A stretch of DNA of 64,000 nt from Emcibacteraceae bacterium (GTDB taxonomy: Bacteria; Pseudomonadota; Alphaproteobacteria; Sphingomonadales; Emcibacteraceae), in NCBI GenBank assembly GCA_041396985.1, contig JAWKXO010000002.1, positions 1 through 64,000 on the forward strand. The letters are read 5' to 3'. Position numbers and translations under genes: made by a program. The number at the start of each line of letters is the position of its first letter. Within the stretch, counting starts at the first letter, position 1. Below, one piece after another: positions 36,701-44,808 of the stretch. The notes beneath the pieces were generated by a model. It searched no databases and had not been told where the DNA came from. It worked only from the letters and a program-made list of their open reading frames with translations.

Positions 36701-36960
36701 TCCTGGGCACGGCCGGTTAACCGCTTAATGCCGCGAATGTCAAAAACTGCTTCTTCAAGCCGGATAACAATACGGTCTTCCACTTCCTTCGGACCGGCCC
36801 CCAGATAAGGGACGCTGACATTGATAATATCAGTTGCCGCAGTCGGCATCGCCGTTTTGCCGATATTGATATACCCAATGACACCGAGACCAAGAACCAC
36901 CAGCATGATCAGATTTGATGCCACCGGATTTTTTACAAACCATCTGACCAGACTAGTCAT
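33784..36960 (-). CDS. RND-family efflux permease
   Basis: This 1058-aa inner-membrane pump has the RND layout: TM1 near residues 12-30, a large periplasmic domain to about 330, a TM2-TM6 block with GIVVDDAIIIGES (the proton-relay Asp pair), a second periplasmic domain, and a TM8-TM12 block with AAAGVVVNDNLVLLDY. It is full length for the AcrB/MexB superfamily. With the adaptor and outer-membrane genes upstream it would form a tripartite exporter for drugs, metabolites or lipids. It overlaps the adaptor gene by 8 bases. The substrate is unknown. Confidence 0.95.
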   Translation of the reverse strand: MTSLVRWFVKNPVASNLIMLVVLGLGVIGYINIGKTAMPTAATDIINVSVPYLGAGPKEVEDRIVIRLEEAVFDIRGIKRLTGRAQEGVGSVTIEIEAGEDVESILNQVKARVDAINTFPSLSERPIISRSYVQMDIMNLAIYGDASEYELKEIGRKVRDRLAEIPGAAKTALSGDRQYEVSIEVSELQLQKFNLTFDQVANAISKSSTNLPAGKVDSIAGQIQIVTRGQAYVKQDFENIIVLQNADGTRVLLKDVANVVDGFTDDHVLLRMNGKPGLFLFIRSESTPDVVKLSSELNRVLDEEIRPSLPDGIKITNWFDTSEIFESRLDMLIWNAVGGMVLVFFGLLIFLSPALAGWVSAGIAVTFLGCFAILPATGVALSMISLFAFLLILGIVVDDAIIIGESIHLENQKGNHGDQGSIDGALKVARPVIFSAATTMIFFSPMLFIDGVIGKFIFGIPVVVILCLSFSILEALFILPAHLRHLNEKKPNDFARIFLLLIPEYVIEKVVNFTKILQTKSQTFLNHTIHKLYRPLLDKALHHKGLSLLMIISLSMIVTSIHAAGWIKMVFNPEVSMNFIQARIQFPAGAPYNIVDNASTILEDKARQIEAEIRAEFPDDDLFKDLLVMSNGNGSFASAFIVFQNIEEVNFDVAKYAARWRDILPVIPDAREISFDFSTTGGSGESINIMLKSPDSDAIDQMAEDVKKAYERYNGLYSISDSADTARMEAVLSILPSAENMGLTLTDMARQVRQAFYGQEVQRVARGKDTVKVMVRLPKEDRRSFDTLDELRIRTGTGDEVPFESVGDVKYQRAYTTIQRTDRQRTTTVKANVNKDIANMAEIIKDIQDNYIDQWKSKYPDVEVSFEGQQKDQQEFITSLANGFALALVGIYILLAVAFNSYSQPFIILTALPFAYMGAVLGHFFMGMDFSLYSILGIVAAAGVVVNDNLVLLDYINDLRSKGESALRAVEIAAEERFRPIFLTSFTTFIGLAPMMTETSLQAQFLIPTVVSLAFGVLFSTIATLFLVPIVYIYFNDFRKNILSIFKNAGTEHIATKQ

Positions 36961-38197
36961 TGTGTTTCTCCGCTGGCATATTATTTTTGTCTTCCGTCAC
37001 CGAGGAAGATGCCAGATCGACCATAGAGATTTGGGGTTCCGTTTCAACCAGCAACCCATCAACCCCGACCCCCAGTTGTGATAAATTGACGATATCGCCA
37101 TCTTCAATTCCCGACGCAACAACAATATAATCGCTGTTGGTTTCAATCACATCGACCATCCTGGTGCGAAGTTTATGATCCTTGTCCACAATGAGAACCT
37201 GATTGCCCTGTCTTAAACTTTCTCTTGGCAACTTATATACATTTTCAAAAGAACGGCCTTCAATTTCTGCACTGACAAACTGGCCTATGGTTATCGGCGT
37301 ACCATCCCGGGGGGAATTAAGCTCATCCCCTTTCAGTTCAGCAACCACATAAAGAATACGGCTTTTTACATCAATGATCCCTTCCGTTCTGACGACACGG
37401 GCGTTCCACGAATTTTCCTTATTGGCAAACTGCCCGGTTAAGCGCACTTCATACTGACGTTTGCCGGACTGGAGACCCGCAAGGTCAAATTGGGAAATAT
37501 CCCTGTTAGTAAGGGGCAATCTCACTTCAAGTGTTTCTGTGGAATAATATTTACCAACTTTATTGCCTCTGTTCAGGAACTGACCGTAATCCACATTTTT
37601 TTCTGTTAAGATGCCATCAAATGGCGCCTTAATTACCGTGCGTTCAAGATCCAGTAGTGCTTTTTTCAGGCTTGCTTCCGCTGATTTAAGGGCTGCTATT
37701 GCCCCTTCACGTTGCGGTTTCCGAAGGGTCAGGTCAGATGCTTCGCCCTGGCCAAGCTCGGCCCATTCTGCTGCTGCCAGTTCCGCCTCTGCATTTTCCT
37801 GCATGACGCGTTGCTTACGTTCGGCAATACTGGCTTCTGCTGTTACGACGGCCAGTTCATAGTCCCTGGAATCAATTTTTATGATCACCTCATCTTTTTT
37901 GAATCGGCCGCCGGAAACAAATTTGGGGGAGACATAGGTAACTTCACCGGAAACCTGGGGGATTATATCAATCACCTGCTTTGCAGCGACTGTGCCCTGG
38001 CTTTTGACGAAAAGTTTCATGTCGGACTTTTGAGCAATTGTTGATCTTATGGTACGGGGAAGAATTTCTGTTTTTTGCCCTTCCGGTTCTGGGCCAAAAT
38101 GTATAATTGTTCCGGCAACGCCAATCCCTATCCCTAATATAATCAGGCCGGGCATCATTCTTTTTAAGCTGTTGGTTAAAGAATTAAAAAAACTCAT
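36953..38197 (-). CDS. RND periplasmic adaptor (membrane fusion protein)
   Basis: This 414-aa HlyD/AcrA-type adaptor has one N-terminal membrane anchor (residues about 14-34), a biotinyl-lipoyl-like half (KSQGTVAAKQVIDIIPQVSG near 65), an alpha-helical hairpin at about 120-190 rich in Ala/Glu, and the second lipoyl half (LERTVIKAPFDGILTEKN). It bridges the inner-membrane pump and the outer-membrane channel. It overlaps the OMF gene by 4 bases and the pump gene by 8. Confidence 0.93.
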   Translation of the reverse strand: MSFFNSLTNSLKRMMPGLIILGIGIGVAGTIIHFGPEPEGQKTEILPRTIRSTIAQKSDMKLFVKSQGTVAAKQVIDIIPQVSGEVTYVSPKFVSGGRFKKDEVIIKIDSRDYELAVVTAEASIAERKQRVMQENAEAELAAAEWAELGQGEASDLTLRKPQREGAIAALKSAEASLKKALLDLERTVIKAPFDGILTEKNVDYGQFLNRGNKVGKYYSTETLEVRLPLTNRDISQFDLAGLQSGKRQYEVRLTGQFANKENSWNARVVRTEGIIDVKSRILYVVAELKGDELNSPRDGTPITIGQFVSAEIEGRSFENVYKLPRESLRQGNQVLIVDKDHKLRTRMVDVIETNSDYIVVASGIEDGDIVNLSQLGVGVDGLLVETEPQISMVDLASSSVTEDKNNMPAEKHND

Positions 38198-39657
38198 GAT
38201 GATATCCCCCCGTTTTCTTCATTGCCTTTGTTATTCAGGTCCATCCTGACAGTTTCATTTTCCTGCGCATCAGGAAGCGTGCGGGTTGTAAAATCACCGC
38301 CCAAGGATAAAAATAATGAAATCCGATTGTTTATACGTTGCTTCTTAATGCTGAGAAGTTGACTTTGCTGGGTCAGGCTGGATCTTTGTGACTGAAGTAA
38401 AGTTGAAATTGAAATCAGCCCTTGTGAATATTGCTCAAGCGCCACTTCTTCAGCGGCAATAGCATTTTGTGCGGCAATCTCAATATGCTGAACCCGGGCG
38501 GCCAGGGATCGGTCATAATCAAGGGCATCTTCAACTTCCTTGAAAGCCCGAAGCAGTGTCTGAGCGTAATTCTGTTTTTGCGCTTCAAAATTCAGCTGCT
38601 CGGCTTTGGCCGCGTAGCGCAATTGACCACCTTGAAAAATTGGCTGAGTAATGCCGCCAACCAAATTCCAGAAAATATTATCAAATTTTAAAAGATCACC
38701 AAACTCTTCTGATGTATTGCTGCCGCGCGCCGTAATTGAAATGCTGGGCAACAAGGCTTTTTCAGCGGCCTGTGCCCGGTAGCCAGCAGAAAATAACCGT
38801 GCTTTAGCTGACTGAAGATCAGGTCGTCTTTCAAGAAGATCAAGAGGCACTCCAACCGGGATTTCAGCTAGCTCATCCGGAATTTTTCCCGAAACATCAA
38901 TATTGGCCGAAGGATATCTGCCGGCGAATAATTCCAGTCTTCTCATGGCCAGTCTGTGATCAGTTTCACGCTGTTTTTCTGTTGCTTTTGCCGCTTCCAG
39001 ACTTGTTATGGAAAGCCGCAGATCAAGTCCACTTGACAGACCTTTTTCAAAGCGATCCCTGATTATTCCGGTGGCCCGCTCATAATTTTTGACAGTACGG
39101 CTGGAAAGTTCCAGTTGCTGATTGGCTTCAATAACATCAAACCAGGCTTGTGCCACCTGTGCGGCCAATGAAAGCCGGGCGCCATAAAAATCATATTTAG
39201 CTACTTCATAATTTGACCTTGCATTGGCGGCACTTGCAGAAAGCTTACCCCACAGATCAACTTCCCAACTGGCATCCAGTCCCAGTGAAAAACTGTTTGA
39301 TGTATTCTCAATCGGCATTTCAACGCCTGTACGGCTGGCGCTGAAACTGGCGCCGACACGGGGCAATAAACGCCCGGTTGCGGCATCGGCCGTATATCCC
39401 GCCGACCGCATTCTTAAGGCCACTTCATTATAATTGGGGTTATTTTGCAACACAGCCCTGACAAACTGGCTAAGTGGCGCGATTGCGAAATTGTCCAGCC
39501 AGCCATTTTCGACTGGCGCTGTTTGGCTGGCAAAAGCCTGCCAGTCATCGTTGATGTCAACAATTCCGCTAAGTTCATTTTCTGAAACAGGAAGTGATGA
39601 ACAAGCTGACAATGCAAATGCCAGCGCCGTCATGGCCCAAATTTTTGACGTATTCAT
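38194..39657 (-). CDS. RND outer-membrane channel lipoprotein (NodT/OprM type)
   Basis: This 487-aa protein has a lipobox LSAC (Cys19) and two outer-membrane-efflux-protein repeats, with the IPVGVPLDLLERRPDLQSAKARL motif near 270 characteristic of NodT/OprM-type channels. It is the first gene of the OMF-MFP-RND operon. The three genes overlap, so stoichiometric expression is likely. No dedicated regulator adjoins it; a TetR gene lies 3.6 kb away at 42655 but belongs to another unit. Confidence 0.94.
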   Translation of the reverse strand: MNTSKIWAMTALAFALSACSSLPVSENELSGIVDINDDWQAFASQTAPVENGWLDNFAIAPLSQFVRAVLQNNPNYNEVALRMRSAGYTADAATGRLLPRVGASFSASRTGVEMPIENTSNSFSLGLDASWEVDLWGKLSASAANARSNYEVAKYDFYGARLSLAAQVAQAWFDVIEANQQLELSSRTVKNYERATGIIRDRFEKGLSSGLDLRLSITSLEAAKATEKQRETDHRLAMRRLELFAGRYPSANIDVSGKIPDELAEIPVGVPLDLLERRPDLQSAKARLFSAGYRAQAAEKALLPSISITARGSNTSEEFGDLLKFDNIFWNLVGGITQPIFQGGQLRYAAKAEQLNFEAQKQNYAQTLLRAFKEVEDALDYDRSLAARVQHIEIAAQNAIAAEEVALEQYSQGLISISTLLQSQRSSLTQQSQLLSIKKQRINNRISLFLSLGGDFTTRTLPDAQENETVRMDLNNKGNEENGGISS

Positions 39658-39840
39658 TCAAATACTCATTTTTTTGCTGATCTGGTAAACAGTATTTTTT
39701 TATTCAGTTTCCGGATCTATATTTATTTGAAATATCTTCCTGACCTAAAAATAACCGACAATGGCGATTGCTGCTAGTCTCAATTATTTTTTTTATCTCA
39801 AAATAAGGATAATTTATCTCATTCTTGGATTAGGGGCTGA

Positions 39841-40671
39841 CTAGCATCCGATAATTTCATCACATTTCTGTCCATCCGGGGTAAAGCAAACGGCGTGTAA
39901 TGTACCGCCACGTCCACATCCCCCGTCAATTGTAGCCGTATAGTCACTGTCAATATCCATTCCAGCATTTTTATGGTCATAGCCCCTTATGACTTTACTG
40001 AAATTTGAAAATTTCTCATTAATGTCACCAAAATGACCGTTATCCCACCAAAACTGATCCTTTTGTAAGGTAAGTGGCCGTGTTGTATCAACACAGGCAT
40101 GCACAAATAAAAGATTTCCGTCATCCGTTACACAGGCGCGTTTAAGATTGTTTGTCAGCTCAATATGCCCTGGGCAGGACTGTATTTTCCTTCTGATTCC
40201 ATTTGTCCATTTGGTAAGGGCCATTGTGCCCTGGCGAACAATCGCCCTGGCCGCAGCTTTATTCTCACCGTAAGCAGAAAGCGAACTTCCCATTCCATGA
40301 TCAAGCAACCAGTCCATTACGTTGGCAGGGTCAGGGGCAAAGTGGATTTGCAGAAGTTTAAAAAACATTTCTTCCCGTGCGCCACGTAAATAAACAAAAT
40401 CTTCCGGCATAAAAACTTCCGGTAACGACATTAATGTCCGGCGGGCGATTAATATTTCATCATACGTTTCTTTATTTTGGTCACTATCCCCAAAATAATT
40501 CCCAAGATAAACCAGCTTATCGCCTTTACGGAATTTAGAAATCAGTATTTTATGAATAGACCGAAGTTTTTCGAGTTCGCCATGGATTGATCCGATTGCC
40601 CAAATACGTTTAGCGTTTTTTAAGATGCCGTATCTGTTATTATCCAGACCTGAAAAATCATTCACTTCCAT
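39841..40671 (-). CDS. Calcineurin-like phosphoesterase homologue with degenerate metal motifs
   Basis: This 276-aa protein follows the PPP/Ser-Thr phosphatase-like plan, but its key residues are changed. GDIHG appears as GSIHG (near residue 30), GDYVDRG as GNYFGDS (near 57), GNHE as GAREE (near 100) and VHAG as VHACVD. At least three metal-binding Asp/Asn positions are therefore replaced, so ordinary phosphatase activity is doubtful and a binding or regulatory role is likely. It lies 118 bases downstream of carD on the same strand, past a terminator. An intact reading frame argues against a decaying gene. Confidence 0.78.
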   Translation of the reverse strand: MEVNDFSGLDNNRYGILKNAKRIWAIGSIHGELEKLRSIHKILISKFRKGDKLVYLGNYFGDSDQNKETYDEILIARRTLMSLPEVFMPEDFVYLRGAREEMFFKLLQIHFAPDPANVMDWLLDHGMGSSLSAYGENKAAARAIVRQGTMALTKWTNGIRRKIQSCPGHIELTNNLKRACVTDDGNLLFVHACVDTTRPLTLQKDQFWWDNGHFGDINEKFSNFSKVIRGYDHKNAGMDIDSDYTATIDGGCGRGGTLHAVCFTPDGQKCDEIIGC

Positions 40672-40744
40672 AAATTTAAAAATTCCAAGATTTAGTTGCT
40701 TAACCTGTATGCTTTATCAATATTATATGTTTTATCAAACAAAA

Positions 40745-40768
40745 AAAGCCCGTTTAATAACGGGCTTT
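40745..40768 (-). terminator. Rho-independent terminator after carD
   Basis: A 10-bp stem (AAAGCCCGTT with its complement, loop TAAT as read on the plus strand) is followed on the minus strand by a run of T, 22 bases after the carD stop. Confidence 0.88.
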
Positions 40769-40789
40769 AAAGATTATTTTACTACGACT

Positions 40790-41302
40790 TTACGCCGCAA
40801 TTTCTGGTGCAAGGACATTTTCCAGTTTAATCAGTGCTTCTTTTTCACAAATATCCTCGACAGCTGCAACTTCACGTGCCAGACGACTAATAGCCGCTTC
40901 AAAAATTTGCCGCTCACTATAAGACTGTTCTGACTGATCGCCACTGCGATAAAGATCCCGGACCACTTCAGCAAGGAATATAACACTACCAGAATTTATT
41001 TTGGTTTCATATTCCTGTGCCCGTCTGCTCCACATAGTCCTTTTAATTTTTGCTTTGCCTTTTAAGGTCTCAAAAGCTTTATCCATTGTTTCCTTATTTG
41101 AAATGCTCCTCATTCCGGCACCGGCCGCTTTATTAGTCGGCACACGAAGTGTCATTCTTTCTCTTTCAAAGCGGATAACATAAAGTTCAATGGACATTCC
41201 TGATATTTCCTGTATCTGAATATCAATAATGTTGCCAACACCATGTTTAGGATAAACGATGTTCTGATCGATGGAAAATTCCAATTTTTCAGATTTAGCC
41301 AT
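40790..41302 (-). CDS. carD: CarD-family transcriptional regulator
   Basis: This 170-aa protein has an N-terminal RNA-polymerase-interacting Tudor-like domain (NIVYPKHGVGNIIDI near residues 14-28) and a helical C-terminal DNA-binding part (WSRRAQEYETKINSGSVIFLAEVVRDLY). CarD binds the RNA polymerase beta subunit and stabilises open complexes at promoters such as those for rRNA. Length and motifs are typical for alphaproteobacterial CarD. GGAGAG lies 7 bases before the ATG, and the gene ends in a strong terminator, so it appears monocistronic. Confidence 0.95.
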   Translation of the reverse strand: MAKSEKLEFSIDQNIVYPKHGVGNIIDIQIQEISGMSIELYVIRFERERMTLRVPTNKAAGAGMRSISNKETMDKAFETLKGKAKIKRTMWSRRAQEYETKINSGSVIFLAEVVRDLYRSGDQSEQSYSERQIFEAAISRLAREVAAVEDICEKEALIKLENVLAPEIAA

Positions 41303-41671
41303 AAAAAAACTCTCCGTAATAATTCGGGACCATCACCTGAAATAAAGGTGGATTAAATTGCCCCACAAAATTAAAAAAATATATTTATCACATAACTGTA
41401 ATATTTTTTGCTAGATGACCTTAACTATGCATACAGAAATAAAAAAATTTAACAAATTTCCAACCAAAGCCAAATATACACTTCGGTAATAAATTTTTAT
41501 TATTTTGAATTATTGATTTAGAATCAGTAAGTTAAAAAAGTCCCTATCAATCAGTCACGCTCTAACGGGATATAGTGTAACATATTTTTAACAAAAATCC
41601 TACCCTTTATATCACATATAATATAATGCTTTATATTGTGATACCGGATAATTGCAGAAATTTGAAAATTT
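41303..41671. other. 369-base AT-rich gap between carD and fdxA
   Basis: No convincing gene, RNA or strong hairpin was found. The stretch is AT-rich and must hold the carD promoter and the fdxA 3' end. A possible ORF here on the minus strand only overlaps fdxA in another frame. Confidence 0.6.
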
Positions 41672-42010
41672 TTATGAGCCTTCGCCAGGGTTCTCACTGA
41701 AATATTTTTTGAATTTATCCCCTTCCGAGATAAAATCATCAGCACCTGGCATTGGGTCTCTTTGTTCAGTAATATTTGGCCATTCATCGGCATATTTTTC
41801 AGCCAGCTCAACCCATCTTTCCATGCCTTCTTCCGTATCCGGAAGGATGGCTTCGGCAGGACACTCAGGCTCACAAACACCGCAGTCAATACATTCGCTT
41901 GGATTAATAATCAGCATGTTTTCACCTTCGTAAAAACAATCGACCGGACAGACTTCAACACAGTCTGTAAATTTACATTTAATACATGCTTCTGTGACAA
42001 CGTATGTCAT
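41672..42010 (-). CDS. fdxA: FdxA-type 7Fe ferredoxin
   Basis: This 112-aa ferredoxin has a 3Fe-4S/4Fe-4S Cys pattern: CIKCKFTDCVEVCPVDC (residues 9-25) and CIDCGVCEPECP (40-51). The acidic C-terminal extension is typical of FdxA (Azotobacter FdI-like) proteins. It carries low-potential electrons; the aryl-pyruvate oxidoreductase at the window start is one possible partner but is far away. AGGAGAG precedes the ATG. An inverted repeat of ATGTAAA half-sites lies 31-48 bases upstream. Confidence 0.95.
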   Translation of the reverse strand: MTYVVTEACIKCKFTDCVEVCPVDCFYEGENMLIINPSECIDCGVCEPECPAEAILPDTEEGMERWVELAEKYADEWPNITEQRDPMPGADDFISEGDKFKKYFSENPGEGS

Positions 42011-42023
42011 TGAGCTCTCCTAA

Positions 42024-42058
42024 TTTACATATTTGCGATAATGTAAATAAATTTACAT
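42024..42058 (-). promoter_or_regulatory. Triple ATGTAAA half-sites upstream of fdxA
   Basis: TTTACAT occurs at 42024-42030 and 42052-42058, and ATGTAAA at 42041-42047. The latter two form a perfect 7-bp inverted repeat with a 4-base spacer. The position, just upstream of the fdxA start, suits an operator. Confidence 0.45.
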
Positions 42059-42170
42059 ATTAAGTTGCATATAACATTTTTCTCAAAAACGTCAAATTGA
42101 ATATTAAAAATAATAAATCCTGTATCTGAAAGTGTGAGAAATCAAGCGATTATCAAAGCAGTAAATACAC

Positions 42171-42641
42171 TCAGCTTAAGTTTTTATCTCTCATGACATT
42201 TTTTCTGATTTCACCACTTTCTTTATCCGAAATATAGAGTAACCCGGCTATACGACGCATCAAGTTACTTTCATAATCATCTTCATTGCCATCTGCAAAG
42301 ACAACCTCCCAGAGCATCTGCATGATATAGGCCCGCCCTTTTTCGTCGAAGTGATTTTTAATTTCTTTTGTGAAAGATAAAATCTGAATGGACTGGCTTT
42401 GTCTGTCCTCTGCGAGAGAAAGAAGCTCATAGGCCTCTTCCTTGCTTAAGTCCATTTTTTTAGTAAGTATCCTCTCAATGGCATTTCTTTCCACTTCTTC
42501 AAAATCACCATCCTGAACGGCAACCTCAACCATTAATGCCGCGGCAGCCAGTTTTTCAGCATCTACGTGCTTGCTTCTGCCATGACTTTCCGATGTGGCA
42601 CTATCACCAAATATACTGCCGATTTTGGTTAAAATTGACAC
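42171..42641 (-). CDS. TerB-family protein
   Basis: This 156-aa all-helical protein has two TerB-like repeats with the acidic motifs VEVAVQDGDFEEVERNAI (residues 34-51) and LWEVVFADGNEDDYE (about 109-123). TerB-family domains bind divalent metal and are named from tellurite operons, but isolated copies like this are common in alphaproteobacteria and their role is unknown. It starts 13 bases after the TetR stop, so the regulator probably controls it. No other ter genes are present. Confidence 0.8.
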   Translation of the reverse strand: MSILTKIGSIFGDSATSESHGRSKHVDAEKLAAAALMVEVAVQDGDFEEVERNAIERILTKKMDLSKEEAYELLSLAEDRQSQSIQILSFTKEIKNHFDEKGRAYIMQMLWEVVFADGNEDDYESNLMRRIAGLLYISDKESGEIRKNVMRDKNLS

Positions 42642-42654
42642 CTGAATTTACCCT

Positions 42655-43275
42655 TTATTTTTCAAACAATGATTTTGTCATTAGTGAAATAACCTCTTTT
42701 GCCAAGGCTCTTTTATCTGCGTCTGCCGGTATATCATCATTGCTGACATCATTAAGAAGCAGATTTGAAAGGCCATGAACCAAAGACCAACAGGTCAACC
42801 TTACCAGTTCCACCGGCTTTTGGGGCGCATTTGGCAATTTCATACATTCCCCAACAACAAATTCTACTATTGCATAGCCTTTTTGTTCAATTTCAACAAG
42901 GGTGATGTGTTTATCTTTCCTCTCCAGATTGCCACCAAACATGAGCCGGAAATGTGCAGGATGTGCATCGGCAAAATCATAATAAGCCATCCCCATGTTA
43001 ATAAGTCGCTCAACAGGTTCACTCGTTTGCTCGCAGGCCGTTTTCATTTTTTCCTGCAGAATATTTGAGCCTTCCTGAATGAGAACCACGATAAGCGCCT
43101 CTTTATCTTCAAAATGGCGATATGGTGCCGTTTGCGAAACACCCGCTTTTCTTGCCAGTGCCCTTAGGCTCAGGTCCTGTAACGTTCCCTCTTTCAGGAT
43201 ATCAAGTGCAGAAGAAATCAGCACTTCACGCAAATTCCCGTGATGGTATGTGGATTTTTTTATATTCATATTCAC
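42655..43275 (-). CDS. TetR/AcrR-family transcriptional regulator
   Basis: This 206-aa protein has an N-terminal helix-turn-helix (LSLRALARKAGVSQTAPYRHF, about residues 39-59) and a C-terminal ligand domain of the WHG type (AYYDFADAHPAHFRLMFGG). It is likely a repressor that is released by a small hydrophobic ligand. It is first in a two-gene unit with the TerB-like gene. A promoter with a palindromic overlap lies 25-52 bases upstream, which suggests self-repression. Confidence 0.9.
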   Translation of the reverse strand: MNMNIKKSTYHHGNLREVLISSALDILKEGTLQDLSLRALARKAGVSQTAPYRHFEDKEALIVVLIQEGSNILQEKMKTACEQTSEPVERLINMGMAYYDFADAHPAHFRLMFGGNLERKDKHITLVEIEQKGYAIVEFVVGECMKLPNAPQKPVELVRLTCWSLVHGLSNLLLNDVSNDDIPADADKRALAKEVISLMTKSLFEK

Positions 43276-43291
43276 TTAATTATATTGTTCC

Positions 43292-43327
43292 CTGTAATCA
43301 TTCTAGGAATAATGTTTACAGTGTCAA
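43292..43327 (-). promoter_or_regulatory. tetR promoter with overlapping operator
   Basis: On the minus strand, TTGACA (43327-43322) and TAGAAT (43305-43300) are 16 bases apart. The inverted arms CTGTAA and TTACAG (6 bp each, 43316-43321 and 43292-43297) directly follow the -35 and flank the -10, a placement suited to autorepression by the TetR protein. Confidence 0.5.
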
Positions 43328-43347
43328 TATAAATATTATAACATACA

Positions 43348-43869
43348 CTATTGCTCAAGAATAAGCTTTTGATCTTTAAAGGAAAACCTGTCCAGCCTGT
43401 TGAGATAATTCATTCCCAAAAGTGAAACTGAAAGCATCCCTTCTCTGGCAACAAAGGCTTTTACATCATAAAGCTCAATAACGCCGACGCTGACAACATC
43501 AAGTGTTACCGGCGCCATGGTTGTCTGACCCGCCGCCGTATTGACCGGAATGGTATAATCACTTTCATGAAGATTGAGATTTAAATCTTTGGCATCCTGC
43601 TGGCTTAAAGTGATATAGCTGGCGCCTGTATCCACAATAAAAAGAATATTCTGACTGTTGACATTCATGTCAAGCCAATAATGACCGTCACCACTTCTTT
43701 GGACTTCCATTGAATTGACCACATTTGCCTTACTGGTCACTTTGCTGGCATTACCCCCATCTTTTGCTTTCACATATTTGTCAAGCATCATAGTGAACTG
43801 ATCACCATAATTGATCACCATAATTACGGCAATGCCGCAAAAAAAGACCAGTTTTAATATAAGGCTCAT
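43348..43869 (-). CDS. Membrane-anchored retropepsin-like aspartic protease
   Basis: This 173-aa protein has one N-terminal TM anchor (residues about 2-20) and a clan-AA aspartic protease domain with the catalytic VDTGASYITLS motif near residue 80. The TIGR02281-type family is common in alphaproteobacteria. The protease domain faces the periplasm, and a single active-site motif implies a homodimer. It is on the same strand as, but 72 bases upstream of, tetR, and is probably transcribed separately. Confidence 0.87.
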   Translation of the reverse strand: MSLILKLVFFCGIAVIMVINYGDQFTMMLDKYVKAKDGGNASKVTSKANVVNSMEVQRSGDGHYWLDMNVNSQNILFIVDTGASYITLSQQDAKDLNLNLHESDYTIPVNTAAGQTTMAPVTLDVVSVGVIELYDVKAFVAREGMLSVSLLGMNYLNRLDRFSFKDQKLILEQ

Positions 43870-43961
43870 GGACCAACCTCCGCTCTTTCAATTTTCTTAA
43901 ACAAAAATCTTTTATCCGATTTTAAAAATAGATAGATTTTTATTGGCTGAAGCAAATAGTC

Positions 43962-44609
43962 TTAGTGAGCTTTTCTTTTCTTTCGGCCAAGAAACCCTAT
44001 TCCACCAAGAGCGGCACCAAACATAATCAAAGCTGGTGGCAATGGCACAGGGGAAACCTCAATCGCTGCCAGGGCATAATCATCCATTCCAATGTTGTCA
44101 TTCGTACCACCGGCTGTAAAAATAAGCTTGTTCGTCGTTATCTGAAGACCGTTTACGCTTAACATTCCACTGTCACTGCCCGGAGTTTCCGAAATCAACG
44201 CATCAAAAAACATTGCTCCCCCGTTGTATGTTACAATGGCACGTTCTCTGGTATCACCGTTTGCGCTTGAAAATAAATCCAGAAAAGACAAACCTGTTAT
44301 ACGGACCATTGATCCAAAATCTATGATGAGCTGTTCATTTCCTATTGTGATTTCATCGTCACCAATACCAAGACCATCTTTTTGGCAGGCCAAGCCAATA
44401 CAGCTGTTACCGTCCTGATTTTGTCCCCAGGACAATGTCCCGCCAATAGCACTAATTGAATAAGTGGTATTTCCAATGAAGCCATTATTGCCGACATAGG
44501 GGTTTTGCGTAAAATCAAGTGTTGCTGCATCAACCTTAAGAACTGAAATAAGCAGTACAAATGAAATCAGAAAAATTGATTTAATGGAGTTTTTAACAAA
44601 GAAATTCAT
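43962..44609 (-). CDS. Exported protein with PEP-CTERM-like sorting signal
   Basis: This 215-aa protein has a Sec signal (residues 1-28, ending VDAA) and a C-terminal tripartite sorting tail: VPLPP, a hydrophobic segment (ALIMFGAALGGIGFLG) and a basic end (RKKRKAH). This matches the PEP-CTERM/VPLPA class processed by an exosortase. The body is Gly/Asn/Thr-rich and beta-prone, with no recognised enzyme motif and one close Cys pair (CIGLAC). It may be a surface or exopolysaccharide-associated protein. No exosortase gene is in this window. Confidence 0.75.
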   Translation of the reverse strand: MNFFVKNSIKSIFLISFVLLISVLKVDAATLDFTQNPYVGNNGFIGNTTYSISAIGGTLSWGQNQDGNSCIGLACQKDGLGIGDDEITIGNEQLIIDFGSMVRITGLSFLDLFSSANGDTRERAIVTYNGGAMFFDALISETPGSDSGMLSVNGLQITTNKLIFTAGGTNDNIGMDDYALAAIEVSPVPLPPALIMFGAALGGIGFLGRKKRKAH

Positions 44610-44808
44610 CCCGCACCTTCATTCATTAAATTTCAGTAATTGTAACAAAAAGCGGTTAATAAATTGCTGATTTAATTAATAAAATCTGGCTTGGCTGATT
44701 TTGTACCCCTAACCTATTGGAACTTAACAAAGGTAATGGTTAATTTTTTGTGAACGCTTTTCTGAGCACTATAAAAAATACGCGTTATCCAATAACAAAA
44801 GATACGAA

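Noticed and set aside
41551..41889. 112-codon minus-strand frame overlapping fdxA
   Set aside because: It overlaps fdxA in another frame, shows no family signature and reads as low-complexity sequence.
42171..42641. Tellurite-resistance operon
   Set aside because: Only a single TerB-like gene is present; terA, terC, terD and terZ-like genes are absent.
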